64,000 nucleotides of DNA. It comes from Anabaena lutea FACHB-196. Its GTDB lineage: Bacteria; Cyanobacteriota; Cyanobacteriia; Cyanobacteriales; Nostocaceae. A program made the translations under genes and the position numbers. Below, one piece after another: positions 24,251 through 34,618 of the stretch. Numbering within the stretch: position 1 is the first letter of the stretch; the number at the start of each line of letters is the position of its first letter. The notes beneath the pieces were generated by a model. The model searched no databases. It saw only the letters and a program-made list of their open reading frames with translations, and had not been told where the DNA came from. The stretch is from the NCBI RefSeq assembly GCF_014698305.1, contig NZ_JACJST010000024.1, positions 37,595 to 101,594 on the forward strand, read 5' to 3'.

Positions 24251-25729
24251 CTAAATTTGCAATACACGAGCCAAGAATTCAGGTAATGGCAGCACAATCA
24301 ACAATAATAAAGCTATTGCCACTAATCCCAAAACATCACGTTTATTATCAAGTTCTGTGACATCATTCAGTGCAGGTTCATCAATCAACGGCACGAATAA
24401 TAAAATAATTGCCCACAATAAAAATTCTTCTCGGATAAACGAAAGTAGTAATAACAATAAACGAGCAATTTGACCAATAGCAACTGCGGTGCGTTGTCCA
24501 AACATTGCATGGACAATATGTCCACCATCAAGTTGTCCCACGGGCATCAAGTTTAATGCCGTCACAATCAGTCCTAAAAACCCAGCTACTGCAACTGGAT
24601 GCAAATCAATAGCTGATTTTACTGTTAACTCACTTCCTAATGCTAACTTTGCCAGCAATGCTAATAAAATTGAATATTTGGGATTAAGAGAATCAGGATT
24701 CAAAAGTCCGGGTTTTTCGCTGAGAGGAACTATTTCCGAATGAGCTAACCCCCATAGGAGTAGAGGCAAGGTCACAACAAAACCCGCAATCGGCCCAGCT
24801 ATACTGACATCAAATAAAGCTTTGCGGTTGGGAATCGGACTACGCATCTGAATAAATGCCCCAAAAGTTCCCAGGAAAAATGGTACAGGAATAAAGTAAG
24901 GCAGTGTCGAGCGAATTTTGTAGAATCGAGCCGTGAAATAGTGACCAAGTTCGTGAATACCTAAAATAGTCATTAACCCTAATGCATAGGGTAAGCCTTT
25001 GAGAAAGATAGTTGGGTCAGATTCTACTTGTGTTAATTCAACACCAGCAATTTTCGCACCCATCAAAGTAGTAGTTATTAAAGTAGCTGCTAAGAGTATG
25101 AGTGCTACGACTGGTTGAGTTAAATTTTCTCGCTTGCTGTTGTTACTTTGTTTAGCAGCTTGACTATTGGGAACGAGTACAAAAAAAGGTTTATCGTTTA
25201 TACCTTCTTGAAATATTACCAAGAAGCGATCGCCAAATACTGATTCAATATTTGTTTTAATCTGCTGATAAGCATTAATTGGTGTAGTTCGCAACTGACC
25301 CCGACAAATCACTGCTTGAGGTCGATACTCGATGTTTTGGATATAGTATACAGACCAAGAAAAACAATTTCGCAGTTGAGTTTCTTCTGCTGGCTCAATA
25401 GGACGTACTGGTGTTGGCACTGGGTTAGAATGATTAGCTGATGGTAATACCGCGTCAGAAGGTTGAGTCTGTGTATCTCCTGGTACTCGCCGACCCCACT
25501 GAAATAACAGCCAGTATAACAGCAGCGATACAACTGAAGGCCAGATAATCAGCGTTGCTGGAGGCGGTTGTTTAGCACCATAGATCAGCGTCCAAGCAGT
25601 CAACACAAAAGATGGTGTCATTAACACCAGCCACAACAACCACACAGGGGTTCGGGTGATTTGAGCCACGCTGCGCTGAATTATTAGATAAGTAGCTAGT
25701 CCTAGTAACAGGAGAAACCAAAATGCCAT
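24251..25729 (-). CDS. Site-2 protease family (M50) membrane metalloprotease
   Basis: I start at MAFWFLLLLG (25729), since the sixteen codons upstream are hydrophilic and out of family. The 492-residue product has N-terminal TM segments and a soluble insert (about 85-215). The protease core follows: HELGHYFTARFYKI supplies the zinc-binding HExxH, and NLMPVGQLDGGHIVHA supplies the second metal-binding Asp. Between them, KALFDVSIAGPIAGF is an S2P hallmark. About eight TM helices are visible. These EGY/S2P-type enzymes cut proteins within the membrane, often to release regulators or act on thylakoid proteins. The substrate is unknown. Confidence 0.92.
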   Translation of the reverse strand: MAFWFLLLLGLATYLIIQRSVAQITRTPVWLLWLVLMTPSFVLTAWTLIYGAKQPPPATLIIWPSVVSLLLYWLLFQWGRRVPGDTQTQPSDAVLPSANHSNPVPTPVRPIEPAEETQLRNCFSWSVYYIQNIEYRPQAVICRGQLRTTPINAYQQIKTNIESVFGDRFLVIFQEGINDKPFFVLVPNSQAAKQSNNSKRENLTQPVVALILLAATLITTTLMGAKIAGVELTQVESDPTIFLKGLPYALGLMTILGIHELGHYFTARFYKIRSTLPYFIPVPFFLGTFGAFIQMRSPIPNRKALFDVSIAGPIAGFVVTLPLLLWGLAHSEIVPLSEKPGLLNPDSLNPKYSILLALLAKLALGSELTVKSAIDLHPVAVAGFLGLIVTALNLMPVGQLDGGHIVHAMFGQRTAVAIGQIARLLLLLLSFIREEFLLWAIILLFVPLIDEPALNDVTELDNKRDVLGLVAIALLLLIVLPLPEFLARVLQI

Positions 25730-25893
25730 GTTATCTTCACCAGTTTTGACAGAATGCCTACCTGTAGTCTTTGTCAAAGATCATGACTACAAAAAAGACT
25801 GAAATTCCTAATTTTTCAACTACAGTTAACAGCGTTGGGTAAATACACTGTAACCTGATTGTTCATCACTCCTCAGTTTTGGTTTGTTTATTT

Positions 25894-26595
25894 ATGTCTT
25901 TCTTACCTCAACAGCCAAGTCCTAGGACTAAGCCACCAATAACTGTACTTTCTGACGAAGTGCCTAGAGAAGAAAACTTACCGACAAACTTCGCACTCAA
26001 AACCATTTTTGCATTTCCACCTAATAGGGATACATTAGGGGGAACTTCTTACTTGATTTTCAGGAATGAAGGTAATATCCTGATAGACTGCCCCGCTTTA
26101 GACAAGACAAATCAGGATTTTATGAGCTTATGTGGGGGTGTGCGTTGGTTGTTTATCACTCATCGCGGTGCTATTGGCAAAGCGGCAGAAATTCAGCAAA
26201 TCTTTAACTGTGAAATTCTTATTCAAGAACAAGAAGCTTATTTATTACCTGGCTCAATTGTCACCACCTTTGGTCAAGAATTCACTCTTGATAACACAGC
26301 ACAAGCAATTTGGACACCAGGCCATTCTCCCGGCTCATCATGTCTATACTATCGTGAATTTGGGGGCGTGCTATTTTCTGGACGGCATTTACTTCCTAAC
26401 CAAAAAGGTGAACTGGTTCCACTCCGCACACCAAAGACTTTTCACTGGCCAAGACAACTTAAAAGTCTTCAAGCCTTGCGCGATCGCTTTACACCTGAAA
26501 CTTTACAGTACATTTGCCCCGGCGCTAATCTAGGCTTTCTCCGAGGCAAACGTTTTCTAGACCAAGCTTATCAACGATTGGTAATGGATAATTGA
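25894..26595 (+). CDS. MBL-fold protein with degenerate first metal motif
   Basis: This 233-residue protein has a metallo-beta-lactamase fold: TLGGTSYLIFRNEGNILIDCP, then VRWLFITHRGAIGKAAEI, AIWTPGHSPGSSCLYY and GVLFSGRHLLP. The usual HxHxDH motif reads THRGAIGKA, keeping only its first His. The second His (TPGHSPG) is intact, and the SGD position reads SGR. Metal binding is therefore probably lost or altered. A TTG start at 25879 is possible, but the ATG at 25894 is preferred. Confidence 0.8.
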   Translation: MSFLPQQPSPRTKPPITVLSDEVPREENLPTNFALKTIFAFPPNRDTLGGTSYLIFRNEGNILIDCPALDKTNQDFMSLCGGVRWLFITHRGAIGKAAEIQQIFNCEILIQEQEAYLLPGSIVTTFGQEFTLDNTAQAIWTPGHSPGSSCLYYREFGGVLFSGRHLLPNQKGELVPLRTPKTFHWPRQLKSLQALRDRFTPETLQYICPGANLGFLRGKRFLDQAYQRLVMDN

Positions 26596-26809
26596 AGGCA
26601 GAAGGCAGAAGGCAGGGGGCAGGGACAAGAGGACACGGAGACACGGAGACACGGGGACGCGGAGATATGGGAAAAGAAGACACGGGGATAGGGGGAAAGA
26701 GTTGACTATCAGAAGACAATCTCTCTTTCTCACCGCGTCTCCCCATCACCCCATCACCCCATCACCCCATCACCCCATCACCCCATCACCCCATCACCGC
26801 GTCTCCGTG
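26596..26809. repeat. Short tandem repeats (GGCAGAA, ACACGGAG, CCCCATCA units)
   Basis: The gap between the convergent MBL and ctpA genes is almost entirely tandem repeats: GGCAGAA at about 26597-26620, ACACGGAG-type units to about 26690, and about seven copies of CCCCATCA at 26741-26798. Confidence 0.85.
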
Positions 26810-28045
26810 TCAAGCCTTCCCAACTACTACCAAATTTTTAGTCAACACTTCCACAGCAGCTTGATATTGACTATCGGCTTCTGTGCCAATTTGCTGACGG
26901 GTAATTGGTTCTTGGGTAATTACTTTGTCTGGTTTAATACCCAACTTATTAATGTCTCGGTGGTTAGGAGTTTCGTATTTAGCAATTGTCACCGCCAAAC
27001 CCGAACCATCAGACAATTCAAATAAGGACTGAATTAGTCCCTTGCCAAAGGTAGTTTCACCTATTAACTGAGCGCGACCATTATCTTGCAACGCACCTGC
27101 TAGAATCTCACTAGCGCTGGCAGTTCCTTGATTGACTAAAATCACCAAAGGATCTTCTGTCAGGGCTGTACCAGCAGCTTCAAAATTCCCCTGAATACCT
27201 TGTCGGTTGACAGTGTAAACGATTGTGCCTGAGTTTAACCATTGCCTAGCGACTTCAATTCCAGCTTGTAATAGTCCCCCTGGATTATTTCGCAAATCGA
27301 GAATGTAGGCAGCAGCGCCTTTTTTTTCTAAACTAGAAATAGCGTGCGCCAATTCCATAGAGGCATTAGCATTAAATTGAGTTAGGCGTAGGTAGCCAAT
27401 GGGTTGCCCTTGGGGGGACAAACGCAATTCAGCTACCACAGGATTAAGTTCAATGCGATCGCGCATTAAGATAAATTCCTTTTCTGCCTCTCCCTCTCGT
27501 GCAATCAAGAGAGTTACAATACTACCGATTGGTCCACGCATCCGCGCCGCTGCTTCGTCAAGAGTGAGATTCTCTGTAGATAATCCTTCAATTTTCAAAA
27601 TGCGATCGCGTGGTCTGAGTCCCGCTTTCTGGGCTGGAGAACCTTCAATAGGTGTAATTACTTCCAAGCTACCAGTCTGGGAATTGAGGGCAATTTGTAA
27701 ACCTACACCTGTTAGTTCTCCAGAAGTATTAACTTGCAAACTGCGGTACTGCTCTGGATCTAGAAACCGAGTAAAAGGATCATCAAGGCTCTTAAGCATA
27801 TTTTGAATTGCCCCATAAGCTGCTTCAGGGTTATTCAGCGGCTTTTTTAGAGCTTTTTGCCGCACATCAGCCCAGTTTTGATGATTAAACGTCTCATCCA
27901 GATAAGAGCGATTGACAATTCGCCAAACCTCAGAAACTAATTTCTGCTCCTGCGTCAAAGCTGATGCTGGTTGGATGAATGAGCCAAAACCCAAGCAAAA
28001 AGCCAAAACTAAACAAAATCCCAGCCGCAAAACCTGTTTATTCAT
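26810..28045 (-). CDS. ctpA: Carboxyl-terminal processing protease CtpA
   Basis: This serine protease (S41) has a signal peptide (LGFCLVLAFCLGFGSFIQPASA), so it works in the thylakoid lumen or periplasm. There CtpA removes the D1 C-terminal extension of photosystem II. A PDZ domain spans about 105-190 (GVGLQIALNSQTGSLEVITPI, then GLRPRDRILKIEG). The catalytic part has YLRLTQF, DLRNNPGGLL, the nucleophile region TASASEILAGALQD (Ser) and FGKGLIQSL (Lys). The frame is open to GTG 28066 and ATG 28054. I chose MNKQVLRLG at 28045, directly before the signal peptide. Other Ctp paralogs (CtpB, CtpC) cannot be fully excluded. Confidence 0.88.
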   Translation of the reverse strand: MNKQVLRLGFCLVLAFCLGFGSFIQPASALTQEQKLVSEVWRIVNRSYLDETFNHQNWADVRQKALKKPLNNPEAAYGAIQNMLKSLDDPFTRFLDPEQYRSLQVNTSGELTGVGLQIALNSQTGSLEVITPIEGSPAQKAGLRPRDRILKIEGLSTENLTLDEAAARMRGPIGSIVTLLIAREGEAEKEFILMRDRIELNPVVAELRLSPQGQPIGYLRLTQFNANASMELAHAISSLEKKGAAAYILDLRNNPGGLLQAGIEVARQWLNSGTIVYTVNRQGIQGNFEAAGTALTEDPLVILVNQGTASASEILAGALQDNGRAQLIGETTFGKGLIQSLFELSDGSGLAVTIAKYETPNHRDINKLGIKPDKVITQEPITRQQIGTEADSQYQAAVEVLTKNLVVVGKA

Positions 28046-28404
28046 GAACCCCATCTTCAATTCCACCTCAACCCAAATTCCCTAGAACTGACTAAATACC
28101 CGATTGTTTATGAAATCTATCTCTCGACTATGTTACTTTTTTTATAGAAGACGTGCATTGCTCTCATCAAGTTGTTATGTCAACTGATTTGGGTCAAACC
28201 CTCTTCATTAACGATAAAATCTACCTTGTAGCCAACGTTTTTGGCGTTAGCTTGCAAAGGGGAAGCAATATATTCCATATTTACAGAGTGTTAAGTTTCT
28301 GAAAAAATTTAATCACTCTGAAGAAAACTCATCTTTGTGAAAATCCCAAAATTGCTATTGGGAGATTTATCAACCGCAACCGATTGTTAGGAATTTGAGA
28401 TTGT
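28046..28404. promoter_or_regulatory. Divergent ctpA/petB regulatory region
   Basis: These 359 bases separate two divergent thylakoid-related genes and must hold both promoters. The half next to petB is AT-rich (28290-28400). No hairpin or known operator could be assigned with confidence. Confidence 0.45.
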
Positions 28405-29052
28405 ATGGCCAATGTTTATGACTGGTTTGAGGAGCGCTTAGAACTCGAAGCGATCGCAGAAGACGTAACCAGCAAATACGTCCCTCCTCACGTCAATATC
28501 TTCTACTGTCTAGGTGGAATTACCCTAGTTTGCTTCCTGATCCAGTTTGCTACTGGATTTGCGATGACATTCTACTATAAGCCGACAGTCACTGAAGCTT
28601 ACTCCTCAGTAGAGTACATCATGAATGAAGTCAACTTCGGTTGGCTAATTCGCTCCATTCACCGCTGGTCAGCCAGCATGATGGTGCTAATGATGATTCT
28701 GCACACCTTCCGGGTTTACCTCACAGGTGGTTTCAAAAAGCCCCGCGAACTAACCTGGATCAGTGGTGTCATCCTAGCTGTAATCACCGTTTCCTTCGGT
28801 GTGACAGGCTACTCCCTACCTTGGGATCAAGTTGGTTACTGGGCTGTGAAAATTGTTAGTGGTGTACCAGAAGCAATTCCCGTAGTTGGCGTTCTCATCT
28901 CCGACCTACTGCGCGGTGGTTCCAGTGTTGGTCAAGCAACACTAACTCGCTACTACAGCGCTCACACCTTCGTTCTACCTTGGTTAATTGCAGTCTTCAT
29001 GCTGTTCCACTTCTTGATGATCCGCAAACAAGGTATTTCCGGTCCTTTGTAA
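28405..29052 (+). CDS. petB: Cytochrome b6 (PetB)
   Basis: Cytochrome b6 is the haem-carrying subunit of the thylakoid cytochrome b6f complex. The 215-residue product starts [20 protein letters not shown] and has four TM helices. Bis-His haem ligands occur in [21 protein letters not shown] and in [22 protein letters not shown], and the [27 protein letters not shown] segment is near invariant. The length and N-terminus match cyanobacterial PetB exactly. petD follows on the same strand after 247 bases, so the two are probably one transcription unit. Confidence 0.98.
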   Translation: MANVYDWFEERLELEAIAEDVTSKYVPPHVNIFYCLGGITLVCFLIQFATGFAMTFYYKPTVTEAYSSVEYIMNEVNFGWLIRSIHRWSASMMVLMMILHTFRVYLTGGFKKPRELTWISGVILAVITVSFGVTGYSLPWDQVGYWAVKIVSGVPEAIPVVGVLISDLLRGGSSVGQATLTRYYSAHTFVLPWLIAVFMLFHFLMIRKQGISGPL

Positions 29053-29299
29053 TTTAAAGTCATTAGCGAAAAGGCATGATTCAGTTTCCAGATCAGTGTT
29101 GTTTGTTTTAAACTTAGGAAACAGAAAAAACATAAGTTCTAAACAAACACTACTATCTGAACCTGTAAACGGTGAAAGTTGTAAACACTGGGCTAAAAAA
29201 TATGCCTTTCCACCAGATGTACTTAGAGCCGATTACCTAAACATCTGATGGCTTTCACCAATGCTCTAACTCAACTTCAGCAGGAGAGTACTTTTAAAA
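29053..29299. other. petB-petD intergenic spacer
   Basis: The spacer has 247 bases and no gene. It is longer than the gap usual for this pair and contains AACAAACACTACTATC-type AT-rich sequence that could hold a secondary promoter or a processing site. petD has AGGAGAG about ten bases before its ATG. Confidence 0.4.
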
Positions 29300-29782
29300 A
29301 TGTCAACGCAAAAAAAACCCGATCTGAGCGATCCTAAGTTAAGAGCCAAACTTGCCCAAGGCATGGGACACAACTACTATGGTGAACCCGCTTGGCCAAA
29401 TGATTTGCTGTATGTATTTCCCATCGTAATTATGGGTTCATTTGCTTGTATTGTGGCTCTAGCGGTGCTAGATCCGGCAATGACAGGTGAACCAGCTAAT
29501 CCTTTTGCTACCCCCTTGGAAATTTTGCCAGAGTGGTATCTATACCCAGTCTTCCAGATTTTGCGCTCACTACCTAACAAGCTGTTAGGAGTATTAGCAA
29601 TGGCCTCCGTACCCTTGGGGCTAATTCTCGTTCCCTTTATTGAGAACGTTAATAAGTTCCAAAACCCCTTCCGTCGTCCAGTAGCCACAACAGTATTTCT
29701 GTTTGGTACTCTCGTCACCGTGTGGTTAGGTATTGGTGCTGCGTTACCATTAGACAAATCTCTGACTTTGGGACTGTTCTAA
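29300..29782 (+). CDS. petD: Cytochrome b6f complex subunit IV (PetD)
   Basis: This 160-residue protein starts [38 protein letters not shown], the standard subunit IV opening. It has three TM helices and the conserved [21 protein letters not shown] motif, whose PEWY contributes to the plastoquinol oxidation site. It is downstream of petB in the usual order. An imperfect inverted-repeat element follows it. Confidence 0.98.
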   Translation: MSTQKKPDLSDPKLRAKLAQGMGHNYYGEPAWPNDLLYVFPIVIMGSFACIVALAVLDPAMTGEPANPFATPLEILPEWYLYPVFQILRSLPNKLLGVLAMASVPLGLILVPFIENVNKFQNPFRRPVATTVFLFGTLVTVWLGIGAALPLDKSLTLGLF

Positions 29783-29794
29783 ATTAGTTGCCAC

Positions 29795-29940
29795 AAAGCG
29801 CTGTTACGCCTGTGAGTTTCAAGAGCATATTATACTAAAGTTATGAGTGAGTCTAAAAACTGGCTGACCTTTAAGTCATCAACGGCGCTTTAGCTGCTCA
29901 TAGTTCTAGCTTGGATATGCTTTTGAAAACAAACAGGCGT
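29795..29940. repeat. Inverted-repeat element downstream of petD
   Basis: ACGCCTGTGAGTTTCAAGAGCATAT (25 bases, 29806-29830) is inverted at 29915-29940 with a few changes. A further inner pair is AAAGCGCTGTT (29795) with AACGGCGCTTT (29881). It could be a MITE or a long structured transcript end for petBD. Confidence 0.5.
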
Positions 29941-30070
29941 AAATTTTAATAGTTTAAGCTGGATCTGAGATTTTCAGTTGTGGATGGAAAATAAAAACTA
30001 TTCCTCAATCCAAAATCGCCCAAAAACAAACAACACCATTTTTCACTTATCTACATTCAAGTCAAGGTCA

Positions 30071-30514
30071 ATGCTTACCACAGTGCAGCAAGACCATCTG
30101 ACGGTGAAGAGCGATCTTAAGCTCCTAAACCACGTACAACAATGGTTTGAAAAATTTTCTCTCCAATATTTATCTGAATTTGGCTGGTCAGAAAGCCAAC
30201 TTTATCGCCTCAACTTAGCATTAGCAGAAGGCTTTACCAACGCAGTTCGTCACGCTCATCGAGCATTACCACCAGAAACAGACATAGAAATTCAATTGAG
30301 TCTGTGGAATGACCGTTTAGAGATCAGAATTTGGGATCATGGTAAACCTTTTAATCCTGATGCTATAGTCGAGCCAGAGCCAGGTACTCTACAAGTAGGA
30401 GGGTATGGATGGTTTCTGCTTCGACGCTTGGCAGATCATGTTGTCTACGAACGTGCTGCTGATAGCAGAAACTGCCTGCTGATTGTCAAATATTGTCTGG
30501 AAGGGCAATATTAA
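30071..30514 (+). CDS. Anti-sigma factor-type serine/threonine kinase (HATPase)
   Basis: This 147-residue RsbW-like protein has an N-box RLNLALAEGFTNAVRHAHR, a G1-box IRIWDHGKPFNPD and a G2-like GGYGWFLLRRLADHVVYER. In that family the kinase binds a sigma factor or phosphorylates an anti-anti-sigma (STAS) protein. The frame is open from a TTG at 29978, but the family begins at MLTTVQQDHLTVKSDL, so I use the ATG at 30071. No partner STAS gene is next to it. It converges with the pirin gene, 36 bases apart. Confidence 0.85.
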   Translation: MLTTVQQDHLTVKSDLKLLNHVQQWFEKFSLQYLSEFGWSESQLYRLNLALAEGFTNAVRHAHRALPPETDIEIQLSLWNDRLEIRIWDHGKPFNPDAIVEPEPGTLQVGGYGWFLLRRLADHVVYERAADSRNCLLIVKYCLEGQY

Positions 30515-30550
30515 CAGGAACAAATTGTCAGCGCTGGGATTAATTGCTGT

Positions 30551-31267
30551 TTAAGCTAAGTCAAAAAGCAAGATTTCCCCTCTGAGATTGGTACTAATTT
30601 CTAGTTGCTCTTCTCCAGTAATTTGTACTCCGTCCCCTGCTCTAAGTTCTTTACCATTTAAAATTACTTCACCTGTTGCGATTTGTAACCAGGCATAACG
30701 ATGAGGCTGGACGCGATAATTAATAATGTCTCCTTGTTCTAAAATAGATGCGTATAAATCAATATCTTGGTGAATAGTCACCGCATCATCACGTCCATCT
30801 TTAGCAGCAATTAAACGTAGTTTTCCCCGTTTTTCTTCTACAGAAAAAGTTTTTTGTTCATACCGTGGGGTTAATCCTAGGGTATCTGGTAACATCCAGA
30901 TTTGCAGTAAGTGCAGTTCTTCAGTTTGTGAGAAATTAAATTCACTGTGCATAATACCAGTCCCAGCACTCATAATTTGTGCGTCACCGGGACGAATTAC
31001 CGAACCTGTACCCAAACTATCTTTATGTTCAACTGCACCTGACAAAACATAGGTGAGAATTTCCATATCTCGATGTCCGTGAGTAGGAAATCCAGCCCCA
31101 GCAGCAATCCTGTCATCATTGATGACTCGCAGAGAACGAAATCCCATGCGGTTTGCATCATAAAAATGACTGAAAGAAAATGTATGATAACTATCTAACC
31201 AGTCAATCTGACTATGACCACGTGCATTTCCATCATGAATAATGTAGTTAATTGTATTTTGAGACAT
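30551..31267 (-). CDS. Pirin family protein (bicupin)
   Basis: This 238-residue bicupin opens with IDWLDSYHTFSFSHFYDANRMGFRSLRVINDD, the pirin signature. The metal site follows in FPTHGHRDMEILTYVLSGAVEHKDSLG (two His, then Glu and His) and SAGTGIMHSEFN. Such proteins are YhhW-like and can oxidise quercetin in vitro. The natural substrate in cyanobacteria is not known. No signal peptide was seen, so it is cytoplasmic. Confidence 0.92.
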   Translation of the reverse strand: MSQNTINYIIHDGNARGHSQIDWLDSYHTFSFSHFYDANRMGFRSLRVINDDRIAAGAGFPTHGHRDMEILTYVLSGAVEHKDSLGTGSVIRPGDAQIMSAGTGIMHSEFNFSQTEELHLLQIWMLPDTLGLTPRYEQKTFSVEEKRGKLRLIAAKDGRDDAVTIHQDIDLYASILEQGDIINYRVQPHRYAWLQIATGEVILNGKELRAGDGVQITGEEQLEISTNLRGEILLFDLA

Positions 31268-31521
31268 GATTTCACCTCACTGTAAAGATGTATTTAATTG
31301 CAGAAATAATCAGCTTTTTTGTTAGTTAGTAATCAACCTTGATGTTGATAAACAAACTGGTAAATCGGCTTTAAACTATTACTATAATAAACCATACCCC
31401 TTGATAATAAAAAGTACGCACTTGTAAGTGCTGTACTTACCAAAAAGATACTATTAGGTTATCCCCTCTCCATCTCTGTGGCAAAATTGATCAGAGTCCT
31501 CAAAAACTGATTATTCCCAGC

Positions 31522-34500
31522 ATGACCGCAACTATTCCCAATTTACCTAGTCTCTACGAACCCTTCTCCACAGAAGCCAAATGGCAAAAATTCTGGGAAG
31601 ACAACCAAGTTTACAAAGCTGACCTCAACCACAAGGGCAAACCCTACTGTATCGTCATTCCTCCCCCCAACGTGACCGGCAGTTTGCATATGGGTCACGC
31701 CTTTGAAAGTGCGTTGATTGATAGCCTGGTGCGCTACCATCGCATGAAAGGACGCAATACCCTCTGGCTACCCGGAACCGACCACGCCAGCATTGCTGTA
31801 CAAACTATTCTCGAAAAGCAACTCAAGGCTGAAGGTAAAACTCGCTATGATTTGGGACGCGAAAAATTCCTAGAACGGGCTTGGCAATGGAAAGCGGAAT
31901 CTGGGGGTACAATTGTTAATCAACTGCGCCGTTTGGGTGTTTCGGTAGACTGGACGCGGGAACGCTTCACTTTAGATGCAGGTTTATCGAAAGCTGTTTT
32001 AGAAGCATTTATCCGCCTTTATGATGAGGGACTGATTTATCGGGGGAACTATTTGGTTAATTGGTGTCCCGCTTCTCAATCTGCGGTATCTGATTTGGAA
32101 GTGGAACCAAAAGAGGTAAATGGTAATCTTTGGCACTTCCGCTATCCGCTGAGTGACGGTTCTGGTTTTGTAGAAGTGGCGACAACTCGACCAGAAACGA
32201 TGCTAGGTGATACAGCAGTTGCGGTTAACCCCAATGACGAAAGGTATAAACATTTAATTGGTAAAACCCTGATTTTGCCAATTATGAACCGAGAAATCCC
32301 CATTATTGGTGATGAATTGGTTGACCCGGCTTTCGGTACTGGTTGCGTGAAAGTAACTCCAGCCCATGACCCCAATGATTTTGAAATGGGTAAACGTCAT
32401 AATTTGCCGTTTATCAATATTATGAATAAAGACGGCACTCTGAACGAAAATGCTGGGGAGTTTCAAGGACAAGACCGCTTTGTGGCTAGGAAAAATGTGG
32501 TTTCTCGCCTTGAAGCAGATGGGGTTTTGGTGAAGATAGAAGATTATAAACATACAGTACCTTATAGCGATCGCGGAAAAGTCCCCGTTGAACCTCTCCT
32601 TTCTACCCAGTGGTTTGTCAAAATTCGCCCCCTCGCTGACAAAACTCTCGAATTCCTCGACCAGCAAAATTCCCCAGAAATTGTCCCCCAACGTTGGGCT
32701 AAGGTTTATCGTGATTGGTTGTTGAATTTGCGCGACTGGTGTGTTTCTCGTCAACTGTGGTGGGGTCATCAAATCCCTGCTTGGTACGCTGTCAGCGAAA
32801 CCGACGGACAAATCACAGACTCAACACCCCATTTCGTAGCGCGAACGGAAACAGAAGCTTGGGAAAAAGCCAAATCACAATTTGGGGAAAATGTCAAATT
32901 AGAACAAGACCCCGATGTTTTAGATACTTGGTTTTCTTCTGGACTTTGGCCATTTTCAACTTTAGGCTGGCCAGAACAAACCCCTGATTTAGCAACTTAC
33001 TACCCCAACGCCACCTTAGTTACAGGTTTTGATATCATCTTTTTCTGGGTGGCGAGAATGACAATGATGGCGGGACATTTCACTGGACAAATGCCGTTTA
33101 AAACTGTTTACATTCACGGCTTAGTCAGGGATGAAAATAATAAGAAAATGTCGAAATCAGCAAATAATGGTATTGACCCGTTATTGCTAATTGACAAATA
33201 TGGAACTGATGCCCTTCGTTATACCTTAATTAAAGAAGTAGCAGGTGCTGGTCAAGATATTCGTCTAGAATATGACCGCAAAAAAGATGAATCAACATCT
33301 GTAGAAGCATCTCGTAACTTTGCCAATAAGTTATGGAATGCTGCTCGATTTGTAATGATGAATTTGGATGGGCAAACTCCGGCACAATTGGGTAAACCTG
33401 AGCCGACAGAACTCAGTGATAAATGGATTATTTCCCGTTATCATCAAGTAGTTAGACAAACCACGAATTACATCGACAATTACGGTTTAGGAGAAGCAGC
33501 TAAGGGACTTTATGAGTTTATTTGGGGTGACTTCTGTGATTGGTATATTGAATTAGTAAAATCCCGATTACAGAAAGATGCAGATCCCACATCTCGCAAA
33601 GTTGCTCAACAAATTCTCGCTGATGTATTGGCAGGAATTCTAAAACTACTTCATCCCTTTATGCCTCATATTACTGAGGAAATTTGGCAAACTCTCACTC
33701 AACAACCAGCAGAAAATCCCCAAATTCTAGCCTTACAGCCCTATCCTGAAGCGGATGAAAAATTAATTGACCAAACATTGGAAGAACAGTTTGAATTGTT
33801 AATTAATACTATTCGCACAATTCGCAATTTACGGGCTGAAGCTGATATCAAACCAGGGGTAAAAATCACAGCTAATTTGCAAAGTGAAAGCGAAAAGGAA
33901 CGTTTTATCCTCAATGCAGGACAGTCTTATATTCAAGATTTAGCCAAGGTAGAAACTTTAACTATTACTGACAAGACTCTGATTGATGAACCCAAAAAAC
34001 CCTCAATTTCAACTAAATCAGCTTTCAAGGGTTTAAAAGCTATTGGCTTAATTATTGTCGGACTTGTTTTTTTAAGAGTGGGTATTATTGTCGGGAATGC
34101 AACTTTGCGTCTTCCTCTTTTTGGGACTTTCTTTGAAACCGTTGGTCTTGGTTATGCTGGTTGGTTTGTTGTTCGCAATATACTGACTGCGGAAGGTAGA
34201 CAAAAGTTATTTACCAGTTCGTCTGAGCCAACTGATAGCCAAAATATATCACAGTCAGAAGCTACCCAAACCGAGGAATCAGACAATTCTATTGCTGGTG
34301 TTGTCGGTACTGTCCAAGTGGTAATTCCCTTAAAAGGTGTTGTCGATATTGAAGCTCTCCGTGCCAAACTAGAGAAGAGTATCAGCAAAGCCGAAGCTGA
34401 AGCTGCATCTTTAAGTTATAGACTGAGTAATCCTAAGTTTGTGGATAAAGCTCCCGCAGATGTAGTTCAAGGTGTACGGGATGCTTTAGCAGAGGCTGAG

Positions 34501-34542
34501 AAACAAGCTGAAATTTTGCGCGTTCGCTTGCGTACTTTATAA
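31522..34542 (+). CDS. valS: Valyl-tRNA synthetase with CAAD membrane domain
   Basis: This class I aaRS charges tRNA-Val. HIGH appears as [14 protein letters not shown] (about residues 48-61) and KMSKS as [12 protein letters not shown] (about 538-549). The editing domain carries the usual [17 protein letters not shown]. The total is 1006 residues. About 100 residues (roughly 824-925) interrupt the C-terminal region, before the coiled-coil arm that resumes at [15 protein letters not shown]. This is a CAAD domain with two TM segments ([21 protein letters not shown] and [19 protein letters not shown]). In filamentous cyanobacteria, CAAD anchors ValRS to thylakoid membranes. The insertion is in frame and undamaged. 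Confidence 0.97.
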   Translation: MTATIPNLPSLYEPFSTEAKWQKFWEDNQVYKADLNHKGKPYCIVIPPPNVTGSLHMGHAFESALIDSLVRYHRMKGRNTLWLPGTDHASIAVQTILEKQLKAEGKTRYDLGREKFLERAWQWKAESGGTIVNQLRRLGVSVDWTRERFTLDAGLSKAVLEAFIRLYDEGLIYRGNYLVNWCPASQSAVSDLEVEPKEVNGNLWHFRYPLSDGSGFVEVATTRPETMLGDTAVAVNPNDERYKHLIGKTLILPIMNREIPIIGDELVDPAFGTGCVKVTPAHDPNDFEMGKRHNLPFINIMNKDGTLNENAGEFQGQDRFVARKNVVSRLEADGVLVKIEDYKHTVPYSDRGKVPVEPLLSTQWFVKIRPLADKTLEFLDQQNSPEIVPQRWAKVYRDWLLNLRDWCVSRQLWWGHQIPAWYAVSETDGQITDSTPHFVARTETEAWEKAKSQFGENVKLEQDPDVLDTWFSSGLWPFSTLGWPEQTPDLATYYPNATLVTGFDIIFFWVARMTMMAGHFTGQMPFKTVYIHGLVRDENNKKMSKSANNGIDPLLLIDKYGTDALRYTLIKEVAGAGQDIRLEYDRKKDESTSVEASRNFANKLWNAARFVMMNLDGQTPAQLGKPEPTELSDKWIISRYHQVVRQTTNYIDNYGLGEAAKGLYEFIWGDFCDWYIELVKSRLQKDADPTSRKVAQQILADVLAGILKLLHPFMPHITEEIWQTLTQQPAENPQILALQPYPEADEKLIDQTLEEQFELLINTIRTIRNLRAEADIKPGVKITANLQSESEKERFILNAGQSYIQDLAKVETLTITDKTLIDEPKKPSISTKSAFKGLKAIGLIIVGLVFLRVGIIVGNATLRLPLFGTFFETVGLGYAGWFVVRNILTAEGRQKLFTSSSEPTDSQNISQSEATQTEESDNSIAGVVGTVQVVIPLKGVVDIEALRAKLEKSISKAEAEAASLSYRLSNPKFVDKAPADVVQGVRDALAEAEKQAEILRVRLRTL

Positions 34543-34547
34543 CAAGT

Positions 34548-34612
34548 GATTGGTGATAGGAATAAACTTACCAATCACCAATTACGAATTACCAATTACC
34601 AATTACCTAATA
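34548..34612. repeat. Short tandem repeat (AATTACC units)
   Basis: CAATCACCAATTACGAATTACC-type heptamers are repeated just before the next gene. They extend its open frame upstream, so the start was moved to 34619. Confidence 0.7.
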
Positions 34613-34618
34613 GCGACA

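Noticed and set aside
26741..26798. CRISPR-like array of short repeats
   Set aside because: The units are eight bases with no spacers (CCCCATCA). They are a short tandem repeat typical of Nostoc, not a CRISPR array.
31543..34388. Several long reverse frames inside valS
   Set aside because: They are antisense shadows of a clearly conserved gene.
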